Source: Macrosoma leucophasiata (Eukaryota > Arthropoda > Insecta > Lepidoptera > Hedylidae). From it: DNA of 64,000 nt. Position numbers and translations under genes: made by a program. The notes beneath the pieces are model-generated. The model saw only the letters and a list, made by a program, of their open reading frames with translations, had not been told where the DNA came from and searched no databases. Location of the stretch: contig JAWQUS010000025.1 in assembly GCA_036365455.1 (NCBI GenBank), positions 25,084,001 through 25,148,000 of the forward strand. The letters are read 5' to 3'. Shown here one piece after another: positions 1 through 10,340 of this stretch (its first letter is position 1; the number at the start of each line of letters is the position of its first letter).

Positions 1-24
1 TCATCCGTCTGTTTTGTTATTATA

Positions 25-307
25 ACGTAAAAAACGTAACTTCACGCCTGTAATCCCCGAAGGGGTAGGCAGAGGTAAATGCATGCATTCAAGCATACAT
101 GCAAACACCCACGATTCGCCTGTTGACATCTCCGGGCACATTACCAAACTTTGAGGTACTGGGAAATTTCCAGAAAATGGAAAAATCCCAATAGAACCAG
201 AGACAAAGGCTTTTTCACCATTATCTCTGATAACCCCCTACCCGGGAATCGAACCCAGGACCTCAGCGTAGTAGTAGTGGCCTGCTACCACTAGGCCACC
301 GAGGCAG
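25..307 (-). mobile_element. tRNA-headed SINE, family A
   Basis: Read on the minus strand it starts CTGCCTCGGTGGCCTAGTGG (A-box-like) and contains CCTGGGTTCGATTCCCGGG (B box with T-arm pairing), then a ~200-bp body ending ...GGCGTGAAGTTACG. TTATTATA flanks both sides (17-24 and 308-315), a target-site duplication. The same sequence recurs at least five more times in the window. Confidence 0.75.
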
Positions 308-705
308 TTATTATACAATCATCAAATTCATGTTAATTAATTTATCGATACCTCTAGGCTCAAAGGTCGTAAAAACATTTTGAAGAAAATGAGTTATATA
401 TTATTATAATATTATTGGAAGTATTTAAACAAAATGGCATAATTGTACAGAGACTATTGATGCAACGGTTACGCTTTACACCTATGTGTAACGCTTTCTA
501 GCAATGTACAAGTACAAGCAAATGGCAGCCGTATATATTTTTCATTGCCGTCTACGACATTATAGAATACGATCCTAGGGCCGCCAGTTCTTACTTTTTT
601 TGAAGTACTTAACGAATTTTACGGTGTGCACACTCGCTAGCTTGGGTACGCGGCCCGTTCACAGGTTTGAAGTAGTAAAGGTAGACAAACACACAACGTA
701 ATGAT

Positions 706-987
706 TTTTACTGGTGGTAGAGCTCCAGTGACGGAGCTCGCGGTCGTAAGCACCATCGCATTACCTAATATACTTGCCGCTAAGTGGTAGTGTTCAGCAC
801 TATCGTGTTCCGGTCAGGTGGTAATGTACGGCCCTGTAATTTCCGGCATAGAGGCATAACACCTTCGGCCTCAGGAGTGGTAGCGCATCTGCATTCTGAC
901 CTTGGTCTTTGTATGGGTGTCTATAGGCTGCAGTCATCACTTAATATCAATGTGAACTGCATGCTTTTTGCCACTTAAAAAAAAAAA
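706..987 (+). mobile_element. Family B poly(A)-tailed retroelement copy
   Basis: A ~280-bp repeat starting TTTTTACTGGTGGTAGAGCT and ending in TTGCCACTT plus a poly(A) run. Copies in the window share the same 5' edge, unlike randomly truncated LINEs, which favours a SINE or fixed-end unit. Its layout resembles, from memory, the 3' end of Bombyx BMC1-type LINEs. No coding. Confidence 0.7.
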
Positions 988-1224
988 CTTGTCATCAAAA
1001 TCGTTTTAGCAGTTAAGGAAGAATTCAGTCTCATACAGATCCACAGATGAATATGAAGGTATATTAAGATGATCTCTAAAAATAATTAAAGCTTTATAAA
1101 GGTACAGCTGGGAATTAGTAAACCGGGAGAGGTTTACCAATGCTGAGCTCTCCCCTCTGGTTCCTTAAAGAGTAATTTAGACATTGTCCCCTTTTGAGTG
1201 ACAGCAAAAATGGTCACGTTAGTG

Positions 1225-1755
1225 CAGTACTCAACAATTAATATTGCACATCGAGCCTGCGAAAGAGATGATCGGCTCGTTTCGACTTCGTAGAGCGTTA
1301 TCTGTGTTGCACACTGCCTACGTAAGCACAGATAGCCCGGTATCAATCAAAACTTTTTTTTTATTCTTATGGCATCGCTATTACGCATATTGCCAGTATC
1401 AAGTAAAACGATATTTCATATTCGTAATAAGCAAGGGTCAGTCTGTCAATTTATCAGTCAGTCAGTCAGAGTCACAGTCAGTAATTCAAGTAAAGCGATA
1501 GCTACTTTACCAGAACATTTACAATTAAGTTTTGGAGGCAACCTGATAGGCCGTGTTTTCGCACTGTTATTCTATTTCAATTTACACGGGCACTGTAATA
1601 AGCCTATATCAAACAAAACTCCTGGTCAAATCTTGATCAAAATGGTCGACAAACGTCAAATAAGTACGGTGCGAAAGAGATAACGCTCTACAGATCCGAA
1701 ATAAGCCGAAGTCTCCTTCCTAGGCTCGATGTGCAAAATTTATTGTTGAGCACTG
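1225..1755. mobile_element. MITE-like element with ~33-bp inverted ends
   Basis: The left end CAGTACTCAACAATTAAT and the right end (reverse complement CAGTGCTCAACAATAAAT) pair with few mismatches and continue into GCACATCGAGCC. Terminal CAGTG fits hAT, but no clean 8-bp duplication is visible. The core holds a (CAGT)n stretch near 1440-1490. Half copies occur at 51540-51665 and 62893-63020. Confidence 0.55.
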
Positions 1756-2062
1756 GACTTGCGTACATGACATGTAGCCATTATATGGCTTTAATCAATT
1801 TCACTCAAATGAATCAGTTGATTTATGTACACGAGTAATGAGTAAATTAATCAGGCTATAAGTCAATTACATAACCAAATTATCTGATTAATAGATCTGT
1901 CAAATATCGATCTGGATTTGTGGGTGGGTTAAATGATGTACCAGGCTTTTCATGTCATACATATAGTCATATTTTAGGCAAGCTGCCTGGGTGATATTTG
2001 CATAAACTTTGTAAGGTAGATAATAGTGTACAACCTATTTTCAAACTGATTAACGACTCGAC

Positions 2063-2275
2063 GACCCGGTTAGTCCAGCAGTGTGAGACGACCGTTTGAT
2101 TGGATGGTTTGCGGGTTCGATCTCCGCACCGGGACAAATATATGTATGGGCTACAGATATTTGTTTCGGGTCTGGGTGTTTGTGTATGTTGTGTGTGTAC
2201 AACGGCATCTACGAAATAAGTTTATATAATACTTAATGTGGGGCTGTAAGGATAAGCGTATTTTTTTATACAAGA
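2063..2275 (+). mobile_element. tRNA-headed SINE, family C
   Basis: ACCCGGTTAGTCCAGCAGTG gives a weak A box, and TTGCGGGTTCGATCTCCGC gives a good B box and T arm; CCCGGT pairs with ACCGGG as an acceptor stem. The body contains ATTTGTTTCGGGTCTGGGTG, a tail I remember from insect SINEs. It ends in T/A-rich DNA where a family B copy begins. Confidence 0.55.
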
Positions 2276-2286
2276 TAAAAAATCTG

Positions 2287-2582
2287 TTTTTTTTTTTTTT
2301 TATGTCATGGAAGTGGCAAACAAGCATGCAGTTCACATTGATGTTAAGTGATGACTGCAGCCTATAGACACCCACACAAAGACCAAGGTCAAAATGCAGA
2401 TGCGTTGCCACTCCTGAGGCCTAAGGTGTTATGCCTCTGTGCCAGAAATTACAGGGCCGTACATTACCACCTGACCGGAACACGATAGTGCTGAACACTA
2501 CCATTTAGCGGCAAGTATATTAGGTAATGCGGTGGTGCCTAAGCCCGCGAGCTCCGTCACTGGAGCCCTACCACCAGTAAAA
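2287..2582 (-). mobile_element. Family B copy
   Basis: Full-length reverse copy: poly(T), then ATGTCATGGAAGTGGCAAAC, ending CTCTACCACCAGTAAAA. Confidence 0.75.
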
Positions 2583-2604
2583 TTGTTCAAGTTCTAATCT
2601 ATCT

Positions 2605-2777
2605 GCAGCCAAATGGTAGTGTTCAGCACCATCATGTTCCGGTAAGATTGTGTTGTATATCTCCGTAATAACTATCACAGAGACATAACAACTAAGGTCT
2701 CAGTTGTGGCAACGCATCTGCATTTCGGGCTCTGGTCTATAGGCTGCAGTCATCGCTTAACATCATCACTAAGCATG
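2605..2777 (+). mobile_element. Family B, diverged partial copy
   Basis: From CAAATGGTAGTGTTCAGCAC to the cut made by the LINE insertion at 2778. Old by its divergence. Confidence 0.55.
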
Positions 2778-3470
2778 CAAGGGTAGTAGTAGATGATGCA
2801 GTGTTAGAACAGGTTTATGAAATTGTATATCTTGGATGTGCTTTTAGCAAGGATGGTAGGTACACCACTGACATAGAAAGAAGAGTGCTTGCTGGGAATT
2901 GCGTGAATGGAGCGTTGGGTAAGCTGCTAGAATCTAAACATCTCAGCCAGCGGGCTCGACTAGCCGTACATAATGCTGTACTTACTCCAACGCTTTTATA
3001 TGGAAGCGAGAGCTAGGTATGCAGGGAAGAGCATGAAAGTAAGTTGAACGCGGTCGAGATGAGATCTTTGCGCAAGATCTGCGGTGTATCACTCACCGAT
3101 CGCGTTAGAAATGAAGATGTAAGAAAGAGACTTTGTGTGAATGATAGTATCGGTGTAAAAATGAAAAAAGGCATGCTCCGATGGTTCGGGCATATAGAAA
3201 GAATGTCGAATGAGCGAATGACTAAACAGATATACAATGCGAATGTGGATGGTTGCAGAGGCCCAGGAAGACCAAGGCTGACCTACTATGACCAAATAGG
3301 TCGAGTTCTGTCTGATGGTGGGGTCAAAAGTCTTAGGAATCGGCGTGCATGTATGAAGAGAATGATGAAGGTAGACGAGGCACGAGAGGTTTGTCAGAAC
3401 CGGGATGTCTGGCGCTCTACACTCTCTGCCTACCCCGTTAGGGACCTGGCGTGAAGATACATACATACAT
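2778..3470 (+). pseudogene. 5'-truncated LINE (C-terminal RT region), alpha family
   Basis: Coding remnant of a non-LTR retrotransposon, ending with stop at 3454. The readable frame (2801-3454) covers the segment after the RT catalytic core: YLGCAFSKDGRYTTDIERR, LTPTLLYGSES, then MRSLRKICGVSLTDR, MLRWFGHIERM, and GRPRLTYYDQIG. One in-frame stop (TAG at 3014-3016) sits where this family normally has Trp (LLYGSE-W); otherwise the frame is open to the end, so the copy is fairly young. The 3' tail is GTGAAGATACATACATACAT, a short ATAC repeat instead of poly(A). The insertion is flanked by a perfect 10-bp duplication ACTAAGCATG (2768-2777 and 3471-3480). The EN domain and RT palm are absent because of 5' truncation. 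The exact clade is uncertain (RTE/Jockey type). Confidence 0.8.
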
Positions 3471-3480
3471 ACTAAGCATG

Positions 3481-4387
3481 TCGTTCACATTGATGCATTA
3501 CATATAAAACCGATCAATTGCGTGTCGCGCCACGCGTAGTGTAAATTTCCGTAGGTACAGAATAAAAGATGTAATGAAAAAAATAAATATGTATCTTCCA
3601 TGGAGTTATTCGAAATTTTCGAGTAAAATACATCTGATTGACTATTACTCGCAAACTTGTAAAGACAAGATAAGTGTAATAAATGAAGAAATAAAGATGT
3701 GTACTTGTGCCAATTATCAAGTCTCTAGTACTAATAGTTTTTGCGCTAAACCACGGACGGACAGACAGATAGACGGACATGGCGATACTATAAGGGTTCC
3801 TTGCTTACGGAACCCTACAAAAACATTTATGTAGTGTATAGCAAAAACTCCAACAACATGAGATATTCGACAACTGCTGAAATCCGATTCAGGCTCGTAT
3901 TCACGTCACGCACGAGTCTAGATTTAGCCGGTTAGAAATGGTCGTAACCAGTCTCCATTGTAATGTACGAGGCAAGAGGAAAGCGAAATCGTGTACGCTC
4001 GTTTTCGGTAAGCGAAAATTGCAATTATATTTTGCTGTACTCCAAGTTATTAAATAAACTTTTTATTTTTTATTTTTTTACATATTTTTCTTTGTTTACA
4101 AACCATAGATCGCCGCAGTCTACACTCGCCATTGTATGTCTGTATAATTGCAACAATATGTGTCTTGTATCAAGGGTTGGGACTAGCGCTTTTAATACAA
4201 GTTATTCCATAACTTAGCAAAAGTTCTAGTTGCGACACACATGAAATTGACGAAATATGCATTAACGCTATCTTATGTACAACTGAAAAATATATAAAAA
4301 CAAAAAAAAAAAAAAACTGTATGTGTTAAGTGGTTTGGTTCATGAAACTTACTATGCACCGCTGATATTATGTAACCTATCTATACA
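3481..4387. other. Unassigned DNA with one common lepidopteran motif
   Basis: Mostly AT-rich unique-looking sequence. GGACGGACAGACAGATAGAC followed by ATGGCGATACTATAAGGGTT and TTACGGAACCCTAC (3755-3816) is a motif I remember as frequent in moth DNA. No gene is supported. Confidence 0.4.
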
Positions 4388-4755
4388 TCTATACAAATAA
4401 ATAAAATTGGAATGTCTGTTTGTAATATAAAAATAACCGCTTTTTACTAAATGCATATATACACGGTACATATACATCTACACTCTCTGCCTACCCCGTT
4501 AGGGACCTGGCGTGAAGATACATACATAAATACATATACTAAAATAACATATTTTATCATTTTTGTCTGTCTGTCTGTTTGGCGGGGCTAATCTTGGGAA
4601 CAGCTGGACCGATTTTGACGGGACTTTTACTGGCAGATAGCTGATGTAATAAGGAGTAACTTACTACTGTTATACTAGCTACGCCCACGACTTCGTCCGG
4701 GTAGATACTGAACAATCATAAATTCTCACGCGGGCAAAGTCGCGGGCACTGCTAG
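4388..4755 (+). mobile_element. Non-autonomous Helitron-like element
   Basis: It starts TCTATACAAATAAATAAAAT after an A and ends ...GGGCACTGCTAG before a T, the TC...CTAG ends and A|T insertion site of Helitrons. It contains GTCTGTCTGTCTGTTTGGCG and ACCGATTTTGACGGGACTTT, common in lepidopteran copies. A 55-bp LINE tail is inserted at 4476-4530. Near the 3' end (4676-4755) an inverted pair CTAGC..GCCCACGACTTCG / CAAAGTCGCGGGC..GCTAG forms a palindromic terminus. Confidence 0.6.
4476..4530 (+). mobile_element. Ultra-short LINE alpha insertion (55 bp)
   Basis: It contains only the last bases of the LINE (CACTCTCTGCCTACCCCG ... GGCGTGAAGATACATACATA) and is flanked by TACATATAC on both sides (4467-4475 and 4531-4539). 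Confidence 0.7.
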
Positions 4756-4886
4756 TGGAACTATAAAAACTATCAATTTTTTTTGCTATGGGTATTATAG
4801 GTATTGAGGCATTTCTTTGATTCTAGCGAGATAGATAAAATTTTATTCATAAATTTTTATTGCAACAATAAAGCATATTGGAACAA

Positions 4887-5027
4887 ATGGCGGAGTTTAC
4901 ACTTGAAGCGTTCTCTGCCAGTCGTGCTGATTTTCTACAGACAAAGTACATAGCATCATCGGAGTATGCCTTTTTTGATTTTTACATCGATACTCTGGAG
5001 AAGCTGCGTTGTGCCGTTGATGTCTGA
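4887..5027 (+). CDS. Short unidentified open frame (46 codons)
   Basis: ATG at 4887 to TGA at 5025-5027. It is short, but its composition is protein-like compared with the surrounding AT-rich noise (begins MAEFTLEAFSASRADFLQ, acidic and aromatic residues, no lysine runs). It lies just upstream of the first of three diverged direct repeats. I do not recognise it. It could be an exon or transposon fragment, or chance. Confidence 0.2.
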   Translation: MAEFTLEAFSASRADFLQTKYIASSEYAFFDFYIDTLEKLRCAVDV

Positions 5028-6600
5028 TTCACATAAATCTGGACACATATTTGGGAGGTAGGTTTGCCTGAAAACCGTTGAACCCAACAATAAGAGATCG
5101 TGAATGATAATCGATGCATCATGCAACAGATGATCGTTCCCAGAAACTCGCCGGAGGCTAGCGTGTGCCCGCCGTATTTGTATTCAATTAGCTTTATGCG
5201 AACTACAAACGATTCATTGGGTGGAAATATTGCAACGAGTTTGTCGTAGGGATGAAATCATTTATGGGCTGAATGATTGCTGATTTTTATTATTTTTTAT
5301 TTTATTAACAATTTATATTTTTGGTAAGCAACATGACTACAGTAGATCAATAGTTTTTCATACTGGTGCGTAAAATATGTGTTTACTTTAAGAATATATA
5401 AACTGATTCAAAGAGAGCGGTGTACGCCAATAACGTGATAGGTAAAATATATACCGGCTGAATTGAGAACCTCCTCCATTTTGAACTCGGTTAAAAACAT
5501 GACTACAGTTGAATTAATGTAGTATCGTTGTGGTGAGTATTAAAAAAGAAATTAATTCTTTTAAGTTATAAGAAGAGCGATGGAAATTTATAACTTGATA
5601 GGCACAATTGCGTCCACTACAACAGCCTCGGTGTCTTTATGGAAGTGTACATTACTGATTATACATACCTACGCCTTCTCAGGATATGTATGCAAATTTC
5701 TGAAAAACATTCATCTTTACAATATTGGCTCCTTCATGATGATCGAACCATACAACAGATGATTGTTCCCAGAAACTCGCCGGCGGCTAGCATGCTCCCG
5801 CTGTATTTGCCTTCAATTACCTTTATGCGAACTCCAAACAATTCATTGGGTGGAAATATTGCAACCGGGTTGTCGTGGGGATTGAACACATTTATTCGTA
5901 AAAGTGGGGTGAAATAATTTATTGGCTGAACGGTTCATCTAATTTGAAACAAAATGATATGGATTTATACTATTTTTTGTTTTATTAACAATTTATATCT
6001 TTTAGTAAACAACATGACTACAGTAGGTAAAAGTGTTTCATCCTGGTGCGTAAAAATGTGTTTATTTTAAGAATATAGAAATTGATTCTTAATAGATATA
6101 GAGAGAGCTGTGGACGCAGATAACGTGATAAGTATAAAATTATGTGAATTTACGACCATTTCCGTGTATTTGTGTGTAAAAAACACATTTATTAAAAAGT
6201 TTGTGCTCACTCTGTGCCCAATTAAGTTTGTCAATTTCTGAGAGATAATGACAACTCAGACATTTTATTGCCTCGTTCATCATAATCGAATGTATCATAC
6301 AATAGATGATTGTTTCCAGAAACTCGCCGATGGCTAGCGTGCACCCGCTGTATTTGCATTCAATTAGCTTTATGCGAACTCTACACGATTCATCGGGTCG
6401 AACTATTGCTCAGTTTTTCGTGAGGATTGAACACATTTGTTCGTAAAAGCGGAGTGAAATAATTTATTGGATGATGTTGATTTACCTACCAAAATTTTAC
6501 GCGATTTCATAATTGGGTATATGGTTTTTCCCATTTTTTTATTTGATAAACAATGTATATTTTAATGATGTATATTTTATTTTATAAAAACATGATTACG
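4900..6600 (+). repeat. Three diverged direct repeats of about 0.55-0.63 kb
   Basis: The string CAGATGATYGTTCCCAGAAA with CTCGCCGG..GCTAGCRTG recurs at 5126, 5755 and 6301. It is followed each time, in the same order, by TTCAATTAGCTTTATGCGAA-like, CGATTCATTGGGTGGAA-like, TTTTATTAACAATTTATA and AACATGACTACAGTA-like blocks. The copies differ by many substitutions and indels. Origin unknown. Confidence 0.7.
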
Positions 6601-6677
6601 GTCATAAATAAATGGCATGTATACAGTCTCATCCTCAGCCTCAGTGTTTTTGTGTGTAAATGAATGATGATAAACTG

Positions 6678-6752
6678 AATTTAGCGGCAAGTAGATGAGT
6701 GGTAATGCCTAAGCCCGTGAGTTCTGTCACTGGACCTCTACCACTAGTAAAA
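6678..6752 (-). mobile_element. Family B fragment
   Basis: ATTTAGCGGCAAGTAGATGA ... CTCTACCACTAGTAAAA: the first ~80 bp of family B in reverse. Confidence 0.6.
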
Positions 6753-6880
6753 ATGCATAATTCAACCGATTTAACAGTTATGTGTTGTCCTATTAATAGC
6801 TGGCGAGTCTGTTTCACTTTACCTGCCTCCAAAGGAGACATTGGAAATATTCTAAAAAATAGTAGTATTATTTCTTGACA

Positions 6881-7130
6881 TTTTTTTTTTATGTCTGAAA
6901 ATTGACAGACAAGCAAACGGGCCACCTGATGGAAAGTGGTCACCGTCGCCTATGAACATTTGCAACACCAGGGGAGTTGCCAACGCGCTGCCAGCCCTGA
7001 AGGACTCTTTTGACGCCATTTTTGAAGAACCCCATATTGTAGCACCTAGGGAACACCTCAGAGGGAAGTTCGTTCCACAATTTACACGTCCTGGGCAGGA
7101 ACGAACGCGAAAACCGCACTGTTGAGCACT
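6881..7130 (-). mobile_element. LINE/SINE tail family F
   Basis: Poly(T) followed by ATGTCTGAAAATTGACAGAC and AGCAAACGGGCCACCTGATG, a block I remember as very common in Lepidoptera. A shorter copy lies at 51205-51375. Confidence 0.65.
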
Positions 7131-7263
7131 AACATAAATATCACACTTGACATAAATATCAAATCTGAGACCTCATGAGCATCAAAGTTATGGCAGCGCA
7201 AAATTAAATTAAAGTGTTAAGCCACCCGCTAATCGGCTGCTAAGCTAGGTGATTTACATAAAC

Positions 7264-7499
7264 GTTTATCATCACTTCAGCCGAATTACGTCCACTGGAC
7301 CAAGCCACCCAAAAAGCAATACGCCCACAACAGTGTCTTGCGTCATTAGGGGAGAATATGCCATAATAGCCACGCTTGGCAGGCGGATTGGCAATCGCAG
7401 TGGTGGTAATTTTATCGCGGGACGCTGCTGCTCATCCTGCGTGGTTTTCACTACCTATTGGAATGGTTTGACGGCCAATATTCGGTTGACTGACTGTCA
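7264..7499 (-). mobile_element. RTE-like LINE 3' fragment
   Basis: On the minus strand it ends GGCTTGGTCCAGTGGACGTA ATTCGGCTGAAGTGATGAT, matching the C-terminal coding end and TGATGATG tail seen at 46529-46821. The segment TGCCAAGCGTGGCTATTATGG is shared with 61960-61995. Confidence 0.55.
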
Positions 7500-7508
7500 T
7501 CCCACCGT

Positions 7509-7800
7509 CATAGAGCAACACGGGTCACCGGCCGCGGCTGACTGGAGGGAAGTAGCCATAGCGTTTAATACCGATGCAAAACAGTCTGTCATTTTTTGCG
7601 GGGGGATATGCGTGCGACACACACGCACACTACAAAAAACGTCTATAACTACGAAACTCACACCTTGACTTTAAAAAAATACAGAAACAATTTCACGCAG
7701 ATATTTAAACATCTAGGCGACAGGTATAAGCACATTTGGGCTTGTACTTTGACAGAGGGGAAGCTTGCATATGGCTACTCCCCTCCAGTGTTGCTCTATG
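7509..7800 (+). mobile_element. hAT-type MITE, family D
   Basis: Inverted termini CATAGAGCAACAC and GTGTTGCTCTATG. Flanks TCCCACCG(T) (7500-7508) and TCCCAACG(T) (7801-7809) form an 8-9-bp duplication with one mismatch. Non-coding. A second copy lies at 46340-47227. Confidence 0.7.
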
Positions 7801-8145
7801 TCCCAACGTCAATGACTAAATAAACGTGCGTGTTGACTTTAAATTTTCTGAGTTTCGTTGCAAGATCTATCGAGTCCCTATTATCGACGTATCTCAACGA
7901 TTCTCAACGCCACAGAGTTCATTCGTCCAGAATGTTCGTGGAACACACTGCCACCTGCGCCTCATATTGTGCCACATTTTGTATTACCGTGAATGTGGAT
8001 TTGTTTGTCATTGTTCGAGATTGGTTTTGTTTTGAATTTAGTCATTCATTTTTGGTTTGATTCGAACGTTTGTTTCGTTATTATTATGAAGAGGATAAAT
8101 CAGGACCTGATACGGGCGAACCTAATAATTGAATATAAACTACAA

Positions 8146-8505
8146 GCGTGAAGCACGCATGGCCATGGCTGGTGTAGATCGGAAGCGATCTACTCGGTTA
8201 AGCGATACGGGCGCGGTCAGGTGTGATGGGTAACCGCTAGTGGCGAATTAAAATGCGTGTTTCCGTGCTTCGAAGGGCACGTTAAGCCGTCGATTCCGGT
8301 TGCTATCGATACATAGCAGTCGTTAAACCTTGTCGGAGGCCTTATGGGCGGTTTGAAAACATCCGACAACGGGTTGGCCACTAACCCTCATCTCCGCCAA
8401 CCCACATTGGAGCAGCGTGGTGGAGTAAGCTCCAGTCCTCCTCCCAAGAAGGGGAGAGACTCGTGCCCAGCAGTAGGACGTATCAAGGGTTGCCGTTATT
8501 ATTAT
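8146..8505 (+). mobile_element. SINE with 5S-rRNA-like head and LINE-like tail
   Basis: The head contains CTCGGTTAAGC, GGGCGCGGTCAGG and GTGATGGGTAACCGC in the order and spacing of the 5S rRNA internal control region (5S: AGTTAAGC, GGGCGCGGTTAG, GGATGGGTGACCGC). The tail has CATTGGAGCAGCGTGGTGG and GTGCCCAGCAGTAGGACGTA, typical of a LINE 3' end, closing in (TTA)n. A perfect 12-bp duplication TATAAACTACAA flanks it (8134-8145 and 8506-8517). This fits a SINE3-type composite transcribed by Pol III. Confidence 0.7.
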
Positions 8506-8639
8506 TATAAACTACAATGTTGGGATGTAACGACTCCCGACCGTTATCAGAGGATAATTCTTCTGTTAGTGTCTTCAGTCTAGCGAAAAATAATTTCATT
8601 TTTCATTTTCATTTCATTTCAAACTATTCCAACAGAGCG

Positions 8640-8800
8640 TTACACATAATGGGGACATCGGGAAGTAATTTTAATTATTTTATTAAAGTACCGTTGTCCC
8701 GGTGTACCGTATCCCCGTCACGGGGACAGCGGAAAGTCTATAAATTCCTTTTCTGTTGTCCCCGTAACGGGGACACGGCGCACGGGGACAACGGGAATAA
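8640..8800. repeat. GGGGAC palindrome cluster
   Basis: TCCCCGTCACGGGGA (8711-8725) and GTTGTCCCCGT (8756-8766) with ACGGGGACAAC (8782-8792) form nested inverted repeats, with further GGGGACA copies nearby. GC-rich against an AT-rich background. Function unknown. Confidence 0.5.
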
Positions 8801-8962
8801 ATCTCGTTTACTCACCTAAAAACGCACCACGCTATTATGGAAAACACTGGGAAGGCTTTTGTTTACCAGTATACGACTAGCTGAAAAGAAAACGACAACT
8901 GTGTATTCTACTAAGAGCTATTTGGATTCACACATCGAATCTCAATATTTGCGATCGGTTAG

Positions 8963-8966
8963 GCCT
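8963..8966. repeat. Left target-site duplication of the array (GCCT)
   Basis: GCCT directly precedes the first TGTAACG and matches GCCT directly after the last CGTTACA. Joining the flanks gives an inferred empty site reading ...GGTTAGGCCTCTAG.... Confidence 0.8.
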
Positions 8967-9188
8967 TGTAACGACATCCATATGCCGTCACATAGAATTT
9001 AATCAAAGCACGATAGATATTTTTTTTTGCATATTTCTATATGAATATATACCTATGTTTTATAGGTATCATAACTAAATAGTTGAGATACACTATTGGT
9101 AAGGTATGTTGAGAACCATAGGACGCTCATAAAAAATGCGAGCATAGCCACATCCCCACCGTATCCCAAATTCAGAAAAAAGGATCGA

Positions 9189-9222
9189 TATATAAGGGGT
9201 TGTTGACGGGAGAGGGGAGACA
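9189..9222 (+). promoter_or_regulatory. LTR promoter: TATA box and initiator
   Basis: TATATAAG at 9189-9196 is followed 33 bp later by ACAGTTG (A at 9222), close to the arthropod initiator TCAGTT. The spacing is canonical. Repeated at 17817, 26445 and 35073. It implies U3 is 8967 to about 9221. Confidence 0.6.
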
Positions 9223-9291
9223 GTTGTAGTTAGAGGGCCAGGGGCGACGATTAGGACGGTTGGTGCGAAGTAGGTAGTGGTAGCGGGAGCG

Positions 9292-9302
9292 TTTGGTGAG
9301 TG
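9292..9302 (+). promoter_or_regulatory. Splice-donor-like site in the LTR leader
   Basis: TTTG|GTGAGTG ends a GC-rich leader (about 9200-9295) and is followed abruptly by AT-rich DNA. This exon/intron-like change of composition and the good donor match suggest the long R-U5 transcript could be spliced. No acceptor was assigned. Confidence 0.35.
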
Positions 9303-9997
9303 ATTTTTATTTTAAATATAAAATAGGTTACACTAATTTCATATAATATTTTAACTCATTAGTTAATAACGATAACTTTATACTAAATTCACTGAGGGTT
9401 ACCTATTTTATGTTTATTTACTTATCTGGTTATTCTTTTATTGAGAGATTTTTAGGATGTGTTTATACAAAATGAAGTACTTCATATAATCTTACAATAT
9501 AAATTAGCTTTATTTAGTTTTGCGAACAGAAAGTAGATTCATTTACTTAAATTAAACAAAACCTGATAGGAATTCATAGGTAGTATAAATGCAATAGGGA
9601 AACCAGAGGTCTGTTACTAGAAAATTATATTTTCAGATTAGGAAAAGGAGAAGTAGGCATTATAATACGTTGTACCAGTTTTAGTCATAATTACACGCAG
9701 TATAAAGCGCTCTTAATTGAAACGTATCGTAGATTACTATTATTTTAAGTTAGGAATCTTCAGGAATTTAATTATTAGAATAGGCATTTGTGTATAGAAA
9801 TAAATAGGTATAAATTAGCGATCGAGTTATCTTCACCACGTAATGCGTAAGCGCATTATCATCAACCAGCAGAGCGGGGAGCCGTCGACTATCCGTGAGT
9901 TAATATTCAATAATTTGTCTGAATTTAGATTATTTTCTGTATTCATTACAGTGTTCCGAATATATTAAATTATAGGTGGAGATTAGTGTTTTATGGT

Positions 9998-10340
9998 GCT
10001 ACACTACAGGCAGATAGACGTTAAATTACAGTCATGTTTTAGTGTTGTTATAATGTTAGATAACAGGAGAATATATTTTGATAGCATTACACTACAGGCA
10101 GATAACAGAATATTGATACTATTAGGTTGAAGGCAGATGATATTGCTTCAACAGCATTATATTGTAGGTAGATAATAATATTCTCTGATAAAATTGTGTT
10201 ACAGACAAACTGAATAAACTATAGGTAAATAATAGTGACTCAATAGCGTTACACTACAGAGAAATAATAATTGTTTCATAACGTTAGTATAAAAGGCAGG
10301 TAATTATGTTTCAATAGCATCATACTACAGACATAAACTA
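9998..10340 (+). repeat. Degenerate short direct repeats in the LTR
   Basis: Variants of AGCATTACACTACAGGCAGA recur at about 9998, 10083, 10152, 10246 and 10316, spaced roughly 70-95 bp. Each is followed by TAA-rich sequence. Confidence 0.6.

Noticed and set aside
1440..1490. CRISPR-like or regulatory reading of the CAGT repeats
   Set aside because: It is a simple microsatellite inside a MITE-like element, without spacers.
3089..3466. 125-codon minus-strand frame
   Set aside because: It is the antisense shadow of the LINE C-terminal coding region on the plus strand.
7249..7668. 139-codon forward frame as a gene
   Set aside because: It spans a reversed LINE 3' fragment and part of an hAT MITE; its reading direction opposes the LINE.
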